Source of the DNA: Nitrosospira sp. Nsp2
Lineage (GTDB): Bacteria > Pseudomonadota > Gammaproteobacteria > Burkholderiales > Nitrosomonadaceae
Assembly (NCBI RefSeq): GCF_003050965.1
Contig: NZ_QAOU01000004.1
Coordinates: 1-64,000 of the forward strand
Direction of reading: 5' to 3'
DNA length: 64,000 bases
In this document: positions 27,641 to 37,555 of the stretch, one piece after another
How the letters are laid out: each line of letters begins with the position of its first letter
Position numbering within the stretch: the stretch's first letter is position 1
Translations under genes and position numbers: made by a program
The notes under the pieces: model-generated
What the model was told of the DNA's origin: nothing
Databases searched by the model: none
What the model saw: the letters and a program-made list of their open reading frames with translations, nothing else

Positions 27641-29539
27641 ATGACGACCCAAGACACGGAGCTGGAATCGGGCGTGGGCCACCAATCTCTCGGCTTATTA
27701 AGCTTGGCTGCGCTGGGCGTGGTCTATGGGGATATCGGAACAAGTCCGCTGTATGTAATGAAGACTGTTTTCGATCCGGTCCGCGGACTTGCTGTCAACG
27801 AAGCCAACGTCATCGGCGTCATCTCGCTCATTTTTTGGGCGCTCATGATTGTGGTGTCTGTCAAGTACATCAGCTTGATCCTGCGCGCAGACAACCGTGG
27901 CGAGGGCGGCATCATGGCGTTGTTATCACTCGCAAGTTCGTCGGTCCCCAGCCGTCCGCGTTTGCGCAGCGGGCTCTTTCTCATCGGCGGGTTTGGTGCA
28001 GCCCTCTTCTACGGCGACGGAGTCATAACCCCCGCCATCTCTGTCCTGAGCGCGGTAGAAGGGCTGGAGGTGGCGACGCCGCTCCTCCAGCCGTACGTGC
28101 TGCCAATTACACTAGCCGTACTGATCGCGCTATTCCTCGTGCAACAGCGTGGTACAGGGGGGATCGGCGCAGTATTCGGGCCGGTGATGTTGATATGGTT
28201 TAGCACGTTGGGTCTCGCCGGACTGGCAAACATCACCCTCGCGCCCGGGATATTGGAGGCATTTAGCCCGTTGCAGGCTCTTGCATTTTGCATGAATAAC
28301 GGATGGCTCGCGTTTGTTGCCTTCGGCGGTGTAGTGCTCGCGGTTACAGGGGGAGAGGCGCTCTATGCCGACATGGGACACTTTGGCGCGAAACCCATTC
28401 GCCTGGCGTGGTATGTGTGCGTCCTTCCCGCGCTGACGCTGAATTATCTCGGGCAGGGGGCGCTCCTGCTGGCGAATCCGTCAGCCATTTCAAATCCGTT
28501 TTATCTATTGTTTCCCTCGTGGGCGCTGTACCCCGCGGTAGGATTAGCCACTGCCGCCACCGTTATCGCCTCGCAAGCAGTAATCTCGGGCGTTTTTTCC
28601 GTAACCAAGCAGGCAATCCAGCTGGGATTTCTACCGCGTATGCAGATCAGGCACACTTCAGACCGGAGGATAGGTCAGATATACATCCCCTTCGTCAACT
28701 GGACTCTGCTCGCAGCCGTGACGATGGCTGTAGTGGGGTTTGGTTCCTCGTCCAGTCTGGCGTCGGCATACGGCGTTGCCGTCACTACCACCATGGTGAT
28801 AGAAACCATACTGACGTTTTTCGTTTTGCGCTATGCCTGGAACTACCCTTTGATTCTGAGTCTATTAGCGACCGGATTTTTTTTGACGATCGATACCGCG
28901 TTTTTCGCTGCCACCATGCTTAAAATCGCGCAGGGCGGCTGGTTTCCCCTTGCGATCGGCGCCGTTATCTTTTTTGTCATGGCAACCTGGAACCGCGGGC
29001 GTCAAATTCTGGTGGAGCACTTGCGTTCGGCTGCCATACCGCTCCTGCCATTCCTGGAATCACTGATTGCACATCCGCCTGCGCGCGTATCCGGAACGTC
29101 GATTTTTCTGACCGCAAATCCGGAAGGAGTGCCCCATGCGTTACTACATAACCTGGCGCATAATCAGGTCTTGCATGAGCGCGTGGTGTTCCTGACCGTG
29201 AGTTACCTTGAAACACCGCGGGTTCCTGAAGAAGAGCGCGTCTCAGTAAAATCACTGCCAGGAAACTGTTACCAGATAACGGTCCAATACGGCTTCAAGG
29301 ATGAACCCAACTTACCTGCTGTGCTTGAAAAGTGCCAGCGATATGGACTTGAGTTCGAGCCGTTGAAAACATCTTTCTTTCTTAGCCGTGAAATTGTGGT
29401 CCCATGTCCTGGGGGCGGGATGGCGCTGTGGCGGGAGCGGCTTTTCGCAACAATGGCGCGCAATGCCAGCAATGCCGCAGAATACTTCAAGTTACCCGCA
29501 AATCGGGTTCTTGAATTGGGTGCGCGGGTCGAAATTTAA
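27641..29539 (+). CDS. kup: Low-affinity potassium transport system protein Kup
   Basis: Kup is a K+/H+ symporter of the inner membrane. The 632-residue protein begins with the highly conserved LSLAALGVVYGDIGTSPLYVMKTVF, contains ILRADNRGEGGIMALLSLA and GGFGAALFYGDGVITPAISVLSAVEG, has about 12 membrane helices and a hydrophilic C-terminal domain. The upstream frame is open from 27557, but the ATG at 27641 gives the family's normal length. The gene stands alone. Confidence 0.95.
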   Translation: MTTQDTELESGVGHQSLGLLSLAALGVVYGDIGTSPLYVMKTVFDPVRGLAVNEANVIGVISLIFWALMIVVSVKYISLILRADNRGEGGIMALLSLASSSVPSRPRLRSGLFLIGGFGAALFYGDGVITPAISVLSAVEGLEVATPLLQPYVLPITLAVLIALFLVQQRGTGGIGAVFGPVMLIWFSTLGLAGLANITLAPGILEAFSPLQALAFCMNNGWLAFVAFGGVVLAVTGGEALYADMGHFGAKPIRLAWYVCVLPALTLNYLGQGALLLANPSAISNPFYLLFPSWALYPAVGLATAATVIASQAVISGVFSVTKQAIQLGFLPRMQIRHTSDRRIGQIYIPFVNWTLLAAVTMAVVGFGSSSSLASAYGVAVTTTMVIETILTFFVLRYAWNYPLILSLLATGFFLTIDTAFFAATMLKIAQGGWFPLAIGAVIFFVMATWNRGRQILVEHLRSAAIPLLPFLESLIAHPPARVSGTSIFLTANPEGVPHALLHNLAHNQVLHERVVFLTVSYLETPRVPEEERVSVKSLPGNCYQITVQYGFKDEPNLPAVLEKCQRYGLEFEPLKTSFFLSREIVVPCPGGGMALWRERLFATMARNASNAAEYFKLPANRVLELGARVEI

Positions 29540-29617
29540 ACCGATTCTGGGCTGGCTACCTCGACTGGGCTTGGCATTCGGCTCATGCTCGCGCCCATGG
29601 ATCACGCCAAACGGAGC

Positions 29618-30970
29618 TCAAAATTGATGGTTGAGTTGAACGGAAAGGATGTGCACCGACGTGTTGAACGAGCCACGGACAATCTGAAGCGCCGGGTTAT
29701 TGTTCGTGGGCCGGTTTATCTCGGCGCTGTCGAAGAATATATGGGCATATCCTAGGTCGATAGATGTTTTCTTGCTAATCTTCTGGTTGACGCCCACTCC
29801 CAGCCAGAAGCGGTCAGAGTCAGGAAGACGCACAGTTCGGTCCGCCGCCTTCTGCGTTGGCGACTGATCCCAGGCGAATCCTGCCCGTAGCCGGAGGGTG
29901 TCGCTGTATTGATACTGGGTCCCCACACCCACGCGGTAGGTGTCCTTGAAACCCAACGGCTCAAGTGACAGAACGGACCCGGTAGCGCGGCTCTGGACTG
30001 ACAACGCGGGAATATGACTCCAGCCCATCCATGTAAAATCGCCGAGAAGCTGGAGTCGGTCATTAACCATGTGTGACACTGCTGCGGACACCGTGTTGGG
30101 CAGCTCAACCGAAACAGATGCTGGTATTTTGTTACCAGCAATCTCGGCATCTCCCCTGACTTTCAGGTCTATTGTTGACCGGTACGTCAGACCGATGCGC
30201 GTTGCCGGCGTTAGCTGGAACATTGCGCCGAGATTATAGCCGAACCCTATATCATCGCCTTTTACTCGTGTTTGAGCATCCACTCGAGCGGGCAGCATGG
30301 AAGTTGCCGGTGTCATACTGCGCAAATCCGCGTCAAACCGCACGACATTAAGACCGGCGCCGAGCGAAATCATGTCATTTACCCGCCAGGCAATGCTGGG
30401 ATTGGCGTTGATACTACTGATTTCTGAATGTATCCCTTGGTAGCGGCCAACAAAAGTATTGCTCCACTCGGTAGCATTGCCAAAGGTCGGCGAAATGCCC
30501 AGGCCGGCGCGTATCGCGGGCGTGATTGCCATGCTCCAGTAAACAGCAGGAACGGCGGCCCAGCCTCCGCCTTGGCCGCCATTATCGCCGACCGGGTAGA
30601 CCAGTAGCGGGTCGCTACCCGTGTCTTTGAACTTCAATGATCGTGCGAGTAAGCTCCCGGCGCCAGAAATGTGATGTCCAGGAGCGAGGTAGGTCATCCC
30701 GGCAGGATTGAAGTAAATAGTTGAAGCATCCTGCGCTACTGCCGCTGCTCCTGCGTAGGCGTATCCTGTCCCGGCGCCGTTCTGATTTTGTAACGCGAAT
30801 CCAGCCGCTGTTGCGCCGCCCGTGATGGACATGCTACCCACCATTAAGAATACAAGAAATAAGGTGGAATGATAGCGGAATCCTCGGTTAAAACCCGGAC
30901 GGTGCACGAATAATAAGAAATCGCTGACGCGCGCCTTTGGGACACATATGGTTTTAAAGTATAAAATCAC
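29618..30970 (-). CDS. FadL/OmpP1 family outer-membrane channel
   Basis: FadL-type barrels import hydrophobic compounds such as long-chain fatty acids. The product (up to 450 residues) shows the family's N-terminus after the signal, AAGFALQNQNGAGTGYAYAGAAAVAQDASTIYFNPAGMTYL, and the typical SLGAGLNVVRFDADL, PATRIGLTYRS and YRVGVGTQYQYSDTLRLRAGFAWD blocks, ending in VQLNHQF with the terminal Phe. The true start may lie about 35 codons inside the frame, before a shorter signal peptide. In an autotroph the substrate is unclear; hydrophobic molecules other than fatty acids are possible. Confidence 0.9.
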   Translation of the reverse strand: MILYFKTICVPKARVSDFLLFVHRPGFNRGFRYHSTLFLVFLMVGSMSITGGATAAGFALQNQNGAGTGYAYAGAAAVAQDASTIYFNPAGMTYLAPGHHISGAGSLLARSLKFKDTGSDPLLVYPVGDNGGQGGGWAAVPAVYWSMAITPAIRAGLGISPTFGNATEWSNTFVGRYQGIHSEISSINANPSIAWRVNDMISLGAGLNVVRFDADLRSMTPATSMLPARVDAQTRVKGDDIGFGYNLGAMFQLTPATRIGLTYRSTIDLKVRGDAEIAGNKIPASVSVELPNTVSAAVSHMVNDRLQLLGDFTWMGWSHIPALSVQSRATGSVLSLEPLGFKDTYRVGVGTQYQYSDTLRLRAGFAWDQSPTQKAADRTVRLPDSDRFWLGVGVNQKISKKTSIDLGYAHIFFDSAEINRPTNNNPALQIVRGSFNTSVHILSVQLNHQF

Positions 30971-31490
30971 CTTGCTCCAGGGGTATCACCCATCTCAACG
31001 GCAGAGCATGCAGAAACATGAAATATAGCCGCTTATATAAAAACAATGACATAGCGAAGGGCGAACGCTAACGGCTTCGGGAGTCCATCCCTGTAACGGC
31101 AAGTTTTATGATTTTACTTTTTGGCTAGCTTCGTCCGTTCGCTATCCCGCATAAGGAGGCCACGCAACCCTATTCCCATCGCGATTCCGCCGGGAGGCGA
31201 GCCTCAGCGGTTTACTCTTGATGGAATAGCGCTAGCGCTTACGCCACGTCGAAGTTATTGTAGTATATCCATACTACCGCTTGACCTTTGCATACACGCG
31301 ATACCTGGTTGTGCTATTACCAGGCATAGTCAATATCAGCTGAACAGAAACAGGTTCATTGGCTTATCATACGTGAAGCGGCCAAGCAGAACGCGCCGCA
31401 GCTATTGTTACTGCGGGCGGGCGGGTGTCACTTGGCAAGACGCACTCACAGAGGTTTTCCCGTTAAAAAGAAATAAGGCGGAGGGCACTT
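30971..31490. other. Intergenic region between fadL and an orphan gene
   Basis: About 520 bases, divergent. A frame at 31121-31504 has no ribosome site and atypical composition, so I leave it out. A short palindrome AGCGCTAGCGCT lies near 31229-31240. No other feature seen. Confidence 0.45.
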
Positions 31491-32093
31491 ATGGCAACAG
31501 CTAAGCCTCGTGTTGAGCGCCAAACTGGCGAGCAGGTGAAAGATATTCAGTTCGACGAATCGCAAGTCGCGATGCTGCGTTCCATAAAGAACGACGATGC
31601 TTTCGTAAATGATATTTGCAGCATTGCTACGGTCTATCGTTTTCTTTGTAGGAGCGAGCCGGACGAGCTGAGCGCTGGCGAGTTCAATGCCACACTTAAC
31701 GACCTGAAGCAGAATGCGACTTCCCTGGCGGAAAAACTCGAAAATATTCCGCAAGGCGTGAACGTGGCATTGTGGGGCCTCAGCTATAGACGAGATTCCC
31801 CGCCTGTAATAGAAAATCTGAGGACATTGCTTGGCTACCTTATAGAGGAAATAGCGGGAGTGCTTGACAAGGAGCCAGGTACTGGCAATGCAGGAAGAAA
31901 ACCAGCTACTGCGAATTGGTATGCAGCTAATTCGCTAATGCGGTGTTTTGAATCATACGGACTGTCCGTGGCCGTAAATTCAACGGAAGACTCAGCGATG
32001 TCTGCGGCAAGCTCGTGCCTTGAGTTAATATTTGCAAGTAGTGACCGGCGCCTGTCGCGTAGCGCAATTGAAGAGTATCTAAAAAAAGGTTGA
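31491..32093 (+). CDS. Orphan protein of unknown function
   Basis: I do not recognise this 200-residue protein. It is soluble, mostly helical, mildly acidic, with no signal peptide or metal motif; cysteines occur in VNDICSIATVYRFLCRSEPD and SLMRCFES. A good GGAGG lies before the ATG. It stands alone beside the 3' end of tRNA-Arg, a common integration target, so it could be a leftover cargo gene, but there is no integrase or att repeat in view. Confidence 0.6.
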   Translation: MATAKPRVERQTGEQVKDIQFDESQVAMLRSIKNDDAFVNDICSIATVYRFLCRSEPDELSAGEFNATLNDLKQNATSLAEKLENIPQGVNVALWGLSYRRDSPPVIENLRTLLGYLIEEIAGVLDKEPGTGNAGRKPATANWYAANSLMRCFESYGLSVAVNSTEDSAMSAASSCLELIFASSDRRLSRSAIEEYLKKG

Positions 32094-32269
32094 GGAAATT
32101 GCGCCAATTAAGACCAAAGGAAGCGGAGTAAAAAGCAAAACAGGCTTCCAGATTTCGCTCCCGGGTTTCATTTCCGAGATAGTAACAAAAAACTTATTAG
32201 CGGCCGTGCTGGCCGGTACTGACGGGTGCAATCCGAAGGGGATTCGCAGGAAGATAACTTTTGATTAGG

Positions 32270-32346
32270 TGGCGCGCCCAACACGATTCGAACGTGTGAC
32301 CCCCGCCTTCGGAGGGCGGTACTCTATCCATCTGAGCTATGGGCGC
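32270..32346 (-). tRNA. tRNA-Arg (anticodon CCG)
   Basis: The minus strand folds into a full cloverleaf. The acceptor arm GCGCCCA pairs with TGGGCGC, the D arm lies around GCTCAGATGGATAGAGT, the anticodon stem is CCGCC/GGCGG with loop CTCCGAA (anticodon CCG, reading CGG codons), and the T arm is CACACGTTCGAATCGTGT. The discriminator G and the CCA end are encoded. 77 nt. Confidence 0.96.
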
Positions 32347-32487
32347 GAAGAAAGTGCTGATGGGGTAGTACTTTGAAGCAGCGATAGGATAGCTTTTTTT
32401 GATTCGTCCGTCCAACCTAATCAAGCCGCCTTTTGCGTCAATAGACCCGAACCTATACAATAACCATTTTTTTTTTGGGGAGTTATT

Positions 32488-33045
32488 GTGAGCAACAGCG
32501 AAGAAGATGAAGATCATTCCTCGGCGATCAGAACACCGGGCCAATTGATAACGGCGCTTGTAGCGGCTTTTGTGTTTCCCGTCACAATTTTTATGCTGTT
32601 GGGACAATATGTGACAGGCGACCAACCAATCGATCCAAATAGTCCAGCTTATTCGAATGAAGCCGTGGTTAAGCGCCTGAAGCCGGTGGGTGAACTGGTG
32701 TTAGCAGACGAATCGACGCCGCAGGCTGAGGCCCAATCAACGGGAGCATCGGGTCAAGCGACGCTGTCGGCAGAAGCGCCAGCGGGACCCGCGGAGGCTG
32801 GGGAGGAGAGAATCAAGTCGATCTATACGGCGAGTTGCGCGGCGTGTCACGCCAGCGGTGCCGCAGGTGCTCCCAAACTTGGTGACAAAGTTGCATGGGC
32901 CGCGAGAATCAAGACCGGTAGCGAAGGGCTCTACAATAGCGCGCTCAAGGGAAAAAATGCGATGCCTCCCAAGGGTGGAAACGCCAGCCTATCCGATGCC
33001 GAGGTCAAGGCAGTGGTCGATTATATGGTGAGTCAGTCGAAATGA
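32488..33045 (+). CDS. Membrane-anchored cytochrome c5-like protein
   Basis: The 185-residue product has a cytoplasmic N-terminal tail, one membrane helix (about 20-43), a low-complexity Ala/Pro/Glu linker (residues 70-105) and a C-terminal mono-haem cytochrome c. The haem site is CAACH at about residue 115, followed by GAPKLGDKVAWAARIKTG and the axial Met in NAMPPKGG, the pattern of the cytochrome c5 / CycM-like group. It could carry electrons to a periplasmic oxidase. The start is a GTG after a GGGGAG site. Confidence 0.9.
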   Translation: MSNSEEDEDHSSAIRTPGQLITALVAAFVFPVTIFMLLGQYVTGDQPIDPNSPAYSNEAVVKRLKPVGELVLADESTPQAEAQSTGASGQATLSAEAPAGPAEAGEERIKSIYTASCAACHASGAAGAPKLGDKVAWAARIKTGSEGLYNSALKGKNAMPPKGGNASLSDAEVKAVVDYMVSQSK

Positions 33046-33240
33046 GCCTCTGAGGGTCGAGAATCCCGAGTTCGCACAGTCTGGCGCTGGTATTGTCCTT
33101 GTTATTTGAACACATCTGTGCAGGTGGGGGTCGGCCTGCTTTTGTCCGAAAATAGCGCTAGGGTTTTCAGTTGGTCGTCGCTCACACCCGGGCTATATAA
33201 CTATGGAACGCATCGTCCGCCCCGTCAATGATTTAACAAT

Positions 33241-34068
33241 ATGGCTATATTTGCAATCGGGGACCTACAGGGATGTTACCGGCCGTTCAGGGAGCTGTTG
33301 GATCTGATTGGCTTTGACCGCACGAAAGACAGGCTGTGGCTGGTGGGCGATATCGTCAATCGCGGCCCGAACTCGCTCCGGGTATTGCGGTTTGTAAAAG
33401 GTCTCACCGACGCAGTAACAATGGTGCTTGGCAACCATGATCTGCATCTGCTCATGGTGGCGGAAGGATGCTCCTCCTTGAGCCGGAACGACACCATACA
33501 GGACATACTCAGCGCACCCGATAGAGAAGAGCTTCTCCACTGGTTGAGACAACAGAAACTGCTGCACGTGGAGGGGGGTTACGCAATGGTACACGCGGGC
33601 TTATTGCCGTCGTGGAGCATCGACCAAGCGTCTGAGCTTGCGAGGGCGGTAGAGGCCATGATCCGTGGCGAGGATTTTCATGAATTGTGCGCCCATATGT
33701 ATGGCGATCAACCGGATCATTGGGATGAGGGTCTGTCCGGTTACGCGCGGCTGCGTGTGATCATTAATGCCATGACGCGCATGCGTGTGTGTGCGCCTGA
33801 CGGAAAAATGGATTTTAGATTCAAGGGCATGGTCAAGGATATACCGGACGGCTATCTACCCTGGTTCGAGGCGCCGAATCGCGCCAGCCGCGAAGCTACC
33901 ATTATTTTCGGCCATTGGTCTGCGTTGGGATTGCAGTTACGAAACAATCTGCTCGCCCTGGATACCGGCTGTCTGTGGGGTGGAACCCTTACTGCGGTTC
34001 GCTTGGACGATCGGAAGGTGTTCCAGGTGCCTTGTGGGGGACAGGAAGCGACAAGGCGCTTGCAATAG
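33241..34068 (+). CDS. apaH: Bis(5'-nucleosyl)-tetraphosphatase, symmetrical
   Basis: ApaH cleaves diadenosine tetraphosphate to two ADP and removes Np4 caps from RNA. The 275-residue protein has the metallophosphatase motifs: GDLQGCYRPF, GDIVNRGPNSL, LGNHDLHLL, then MVHAGLLPSW, and a late GHWSALGL with LDTGCLWGGTLTAVRLD. Length matches the family. The last 80 bases overlap the 3' end of the convergent acyltransferase gene. Confidence 0.96.
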   Translation: MAIFAIGDLQGCYRPFRELLDLIGFDRTKDRLWLVGDIVNRGPNSLRVLRFVKGLTDAVTMVLGNHDLHLLMVAEGCSSLSRNDTIQDILSAPDREELLHWLRQQKLLHVEGGYAMVHAGLLPSWSIDQASELARAVEAMIRGEDFHELCAHMYGDQPDHWDEGLSGYARLRVIINAMTRMRVCAPDGKMDFRFKGMVKDIPDGYLPWFEAPNRASREATIIFGHWSALGLQLRNNLLALDTGCLWGGTLTAVRLDDRKVFQVPCGGQEATRRLQ

Positions 34069-34816
34069 CGTGTTCCGCACCGCGCGCGAGTTCCCGCCGA
34101 TTTTTCCCGCTACTGTTAATGGGATTACCGAAAATCAGTTCAACATTAATCCACGGTTCCCTCAATATCCGACGCAGAGACTCCATCATTGAGATATTTA
34201 CAAAGGGCGCTTCCGTGCTGATCTCCCCCGTTATATTCGTATAGCGTATTGCGACCGGGTACAACATGGCTCCGACGTTTACCGCGGGTTGCAGGAGCGA
34301 GGCATGGAAATGCATGAGTGCCCTGCCGTCGCCAGTGGTGCCCTCGGGAAATACCGCGACCCGGTCGCCAATTGCCAGCGCCTCGCCGATATGCTTGTTT
34401 ATTCGGGCGGTGTCGCTGCGTTTCGAGCGCTCAATGAATAACGTTCCCGCATTTCGGCTTAACCAGCCCAACAGGGGCCAGCCGCGAATTTCAGCTTTGG
34501 CCACGAACCGGCCCGGACTTACCGTCTGGAGAGAGTAAACGTCCAGCCAGGATACATGATTGGCCGCCAACATCGCTCGCGGTATTTCAGGGGGAGGGGG
34601 CGTTCCCTGATAGCGTAGCCGGATGCTTAGAATCGACAGGAGGCGGGCGGACCAGATTCTAGCCATGCGGCGTTGCCATGGCTGGTTGAGATGAGGATAG
34701 ATAGCTGACTGGATCAATCCGGAAATGATGTGCAGCAATAAGCGGACCGCACGAAAAGTTTGCGTCAGATGATGAGTGGTGGTAGGGGTCGTGGCGCTAG
34801 TCTCAGAGGTCGGCAT
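33989..34816 (-). CDS. 1-acyl-sn-glycerol-3-phosphate acyltransferase (PlsC family)
   Basis: The 275-residue membrane-associated protein has the acyltransferase block NHVSWLDVYSL (HX4D), the second motif GTLFIERSKR and the third FPEGTTGDG, with one N-terminal hydrophobic segment. It adds an acyl chain to lysophosphatidic acid or a related acceptor; whether it is the main PlsC cannot be told. The last 80 bases overlap the end of apaH in convergent orientation. Confidence 0.88.
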   Translation of the reverse strand: MPTSETSATTPTTTHHLTQTFRAVRLLLHIISGLIQSAIYPHLNQPWQRRMARIWSARLLSILSIRLRYQGTPPPPEIPRAMLAANHVSWLDVYSLQTVSPGRFVAKAEIRGWPLLGWLSRNAGTLFIERSKRSDTARINKHIGEALAIGDRVAVFPEGTTGDGRALMHFHASLLQPAVNVGAMLYPVAIRYTNITGEISTEAPFVNISMMESLRRILREPWINVELIFGNPINSSGKNRRELARGAEHAIASALSLPVPHKAPGTPSDRPSEPQ

Positions 34817-35043
34817 GCCACTATATTACCGCATCGACGTGGCAATAGCTCTCGCAGGAACGCGAGTGGGAAAGGTTCAGAGATGTCCCGACATTCCGTC
34901 GGGGTTGCGCGAAGCGCCATCTCCGCCCGTAATTCTGTGGCTACCAGGTTTGATTCCCTGACGACTCCCTATGTTATTGGCAGTCAGTTAGAAGTACTGA
35001 CGACCAGGAACCATCGTCGCGGATCAGTGGTCCATACTCTTGG

Positions 35044-35979
35044 CTAAAAAACGCGGCTGCCAAAAATTTCAAAATACCGTTGACCTATTTCATCCTTGGT
35101 GAAGCTATGATTCTGCCCGCCGCGTTGCGTTATTTTGAGAGCTCCCATGAGCGAACCGAGTTGCCCAGTACTCTGCCAATCCATATCATGCGTGATTCCA
35201 TACAGTAACCCGGCACGGTAAGCGTCTCCGCAACCCGTGGGGTCAACCAGCCTGTCTGGCCTGGCGCTGGGTATCTGGACCTGCTGACCATCAGCGTGAA
35301 TAACGGACCCTTCAGCGCCCTTCGTGACAATCAAGCCCTTAACGAGTTTCGCGAGCGTTTCCAACGAACGCCCTGTGCGCTCGTGCAGAAGCTGGCCCTC
35401 GTAGTCGTTAACGGCGACATAATCTGCTTTGTGGATAAAATCCAGCAGTTCTTCCCCCGTAAACATCGGCAGCCCTTGACCGGGATCGAACATGAAGGGA
35501 ATGCCAGATTCATGGAACTCGCGCGCATGTTGCACCATGCCTTCGCGTCCATCCGGAGCTACGATGCCAAGATTTACATCGTTTGCGTCGGCAATATGAT
35601 TTTCATGAGAAAAATTCATCGCCCCGGGATGAAAGGCCGTGATCTGGTTATCTGCGAGATCAGTTGTTATAAATGCTTGCGCCGTGAACGCGCCGTTCAC
35701 CTGGCGTACGTGATCTTGTGCAAGCCCGAGATCCTGCAAGCGGCCCGCATACGGCGAATAGTCGTCCCCGACGGTGGCCATGATCAAGGGGTGGCCCCCT
35801 ATCATTTGCAAGTTGTAAGCAATATTGCCGGCGCAGCCGCCAAACTCCCGGCGCATATCGGGTACGAGAAAAGCAACATTTAGAATATGGATCTTTTCAG
35901 GAAGAATGTGGTTCTTGAAGTGATCCTTGAACACCATAATAGTGTCATAGGCAATAGAGCCGCAGATGAGTGTATGCAT
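35044..35979 (-). CDS. PfkB-family sugar/nucleoside kinase (adenosine-kinase-like)
   Basis: The 311-residue protein has both PfkB signatures: REFGGCAGNIAYNLQMIGG near residue 45 and the catalytic DPTGCGDAYRAGLLYG near 245. The N-terminus MHTLICGSIAYDTIM is like that of bacterial adenosine or ribo-kinases. The substrate is not certain. It is the last gene of the glycine-cleavage operon, 49 bases after gcvPB, so it probably shares the riboswitch-controlled transcript. Confidence 0.85.
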   Translation of the reverse strand: MHTLICGSIAYDTIMVFKDHFKNHILPEKIHILNVAFLVPDMRREFGGCAGNIAYNLQMIGGHPLIMATVGDDYSPYAGRLQDLGLAQDHVRQVNGAFTAQAFITTDLADNQITAFHPGAMNFSHENHIADANDVNLGIVAPDGREGMVQHAREFHESGIPFMFDPGQGLPMFTGEELLDFIHKADYVAVNDYEGQLLHERTGRSLETLAKLVKGLIVTKGAEGSVIHADGQQVQIPSARPDRLVDPTGCGDAYRAGLLYGITHDMDWQSTGQLGSLMGALKITQRGGQNHSFTKDEIGQRYFEIFGSRVF

Positions 35980-36028
35980 GAGTGGGCTCGGGTTGGCTTG
36001 GAAGAAAAGGACTGGTTTTGACCCTAAC

Positions 36029-37477
36029 TTAAGCTGGCTTCCACACTAAATCCAGTTCTCGCGCAGCTCGCACATCATCCAGCTTTCGCACCGGTGTGGT
36101 GTGAGGTGCATTTTTTACCAGATCCGGCTGAGTGTGAGCTTCCTCAAGGATTTCCTTCATCGAGCCGACGAATGCATCAAGGGTTTCCTTCGATTCGGTT
36201 TCTGCCGGTTCAATCAGGAGGCACTCTGGCACTAGGAGCGGAAAATAGGTCGTTGGGGCATGGTAGCCCTTGTCCAGCAGCCGCTTGGCAACGTTCATTG
36301 CGTTTACGCCGGTTTTTTCCTTTAAGTCTTTCAGGGTGACAATGAACTCGTGACTGGCACGACGAGTCGGATACGCTATCTCAAAACCGGCCTTGCTTAA
36401 TTCCGCCATCAGGTAATTAGCATTAAGCGCAGCGAATTCCGCTACCCGATGCATGCCCTCTGACCCTAGCAGGCGAACGTAGACATAGGCACGGAGCAGC
36501 ACACCGGCATTACCCATGTGAGCCGAAAGTCTGCCGATGGACTTCGGTATATCCTTTTCCGTCAGCCATCGATACTTCCCTTGCTCCATGGCTACTATCG
36601 GCACGGGCATAAATGGCAATAAACGCTCAGCAACCCCTACTGGGGCAGAACCGGGCCCGCCGCCCCCATGGGGCGTGGAGAAAGTCTTGTGCAAGTTGAT
36701 ATGAATGACGTCAAAGCCCATATCGCCGGGTTTGACCTTGCCAAGTATAGCGTTAAGGTTTGCGCCATCGTAATACAGCAATCCGCCCGCCTCGTGGACG
36801 ACTTTGCTCATTTCCGCGACATTCTTTTCGAACACCCCAAGCGTTGACGGGTTCGTCAGCATTAGTCCCGCTGTTTGAGGGCCAACCGCTGCCCTCAGTG
36901 CGTCCATATCAACATCGCCTTCCTTGTCGGTGGCTATTTCAACTACTTTGTAGCCACACATTACGGCCGTGGCAGGGTTCGTGCCATGAGCCGCATCAGG
37001 TACGATGATTTCCGTTCGCGCTATATCGCCGCGCGCCTCATGGTAAGCGCGTATCATCGCAATGCCGATCAATTCACCCTGTGCCCCTGCCATCGGAGTA
37101 AGGCTGACTCCAGCCATGCCCGTTACATCTTTCAAGATTTCCTGCAACTCGTACATGCACGCTAAAAACCCCTGACCGGTGCTTTCCGGCGCACGTGGGT
37201 GCCGTGCGAGAAACTGAGGCAGCATCGCAAGAGAGTTACACGCCCGGGGGTTATACTTCATCGTGCAAGAGCCAAGCGGATAGAAGTGCGTGTCAATTGA
37301 AAAATTCTTCTGCGATAGCCGGGTGTAATGGCGTACTGCATCCATCTCGGATACTTCCGGGAGCAACGGCGGCGCCTTTCGCAACAACATTTCAGGAATA
37401 CCTGTCGTCGGCGTTGGGGTGAGTGGAGATTGGGAATAATTGCGCCGTCCGGGACGGGAATGTTCAAATATCAGCAT
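36029..37477 (-). CDS. gcvPB: Glycine dehydrogenase (decarboxylating) subunit 2
   Basis: The PLP-binding half of the two-part P-protein, which decarboxylates glycine and passes the aminomethyl group to GcvH. The 482-residue protein has the PLP lysine in [18 protein letters not shown] and family blocks such as [33 protein letters not shown] and [17 protein letters not shown]. Here the P-protein is split in two genes, and tpx lies between the halves. It is followed by the PfkB kinase. Confidence 0.96.
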   Translation of the reverse strand: MLIFEHSRPGRRNYSQSPLTPTPTTGIPEMLLRKAPPLLPEVSEMDAVRHYTRLSQKNFSIDTHFYPLGSCTMKYNPRACNSLAMLPQFLARHPRAPESTGQGFLACMYELQEILKDVTGMAGVSLTPMAGAQGELIGIAMIRAYHEARGDIARTEIIVPDAAHGTNPATAVMCGYKVVEIATDKEGDVDMDALRAAVGPQTAGLMLTNPSTLGVFEKNVAEMSKVVHEAGGLLYYDGANLNAILGKVKPGDMGFDVIHINLHKTFSTPHGGGGPGSAPVGVAERLLPFMPVPIVAMEQGKYRWLTEKDIPKSIGRLSAHMGNAGVLLRAYVYVRLLGSEGMHRVAEFAALNANYLMAELSKAGFEIAYPTRRASHEFIVTLKDLKEKTGVNAMNVAKRLLDKGYHAPTTYFPLLVPECLLIEPAETESKETLDAFVGSMKEILEEAHTQPDLVKNAPHTTPVRKLDDVRAARELDLVWKPA

Positions 37478-37555
37478 TATGAGATGTGTTTTGCGGTTAG
37501 GTTAAGCTTTTATTCCAAGGGTAATTCTCAAACATCGGGCGTAGAATGCGGGCGA

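Noticed and set aside
31121-31504. 127-codon plus-strand frame upstream of the orphan gene
   Set aside because: No ribosome site, no recognisable content, and it overlaps the start of the better-supported gene at 31491.
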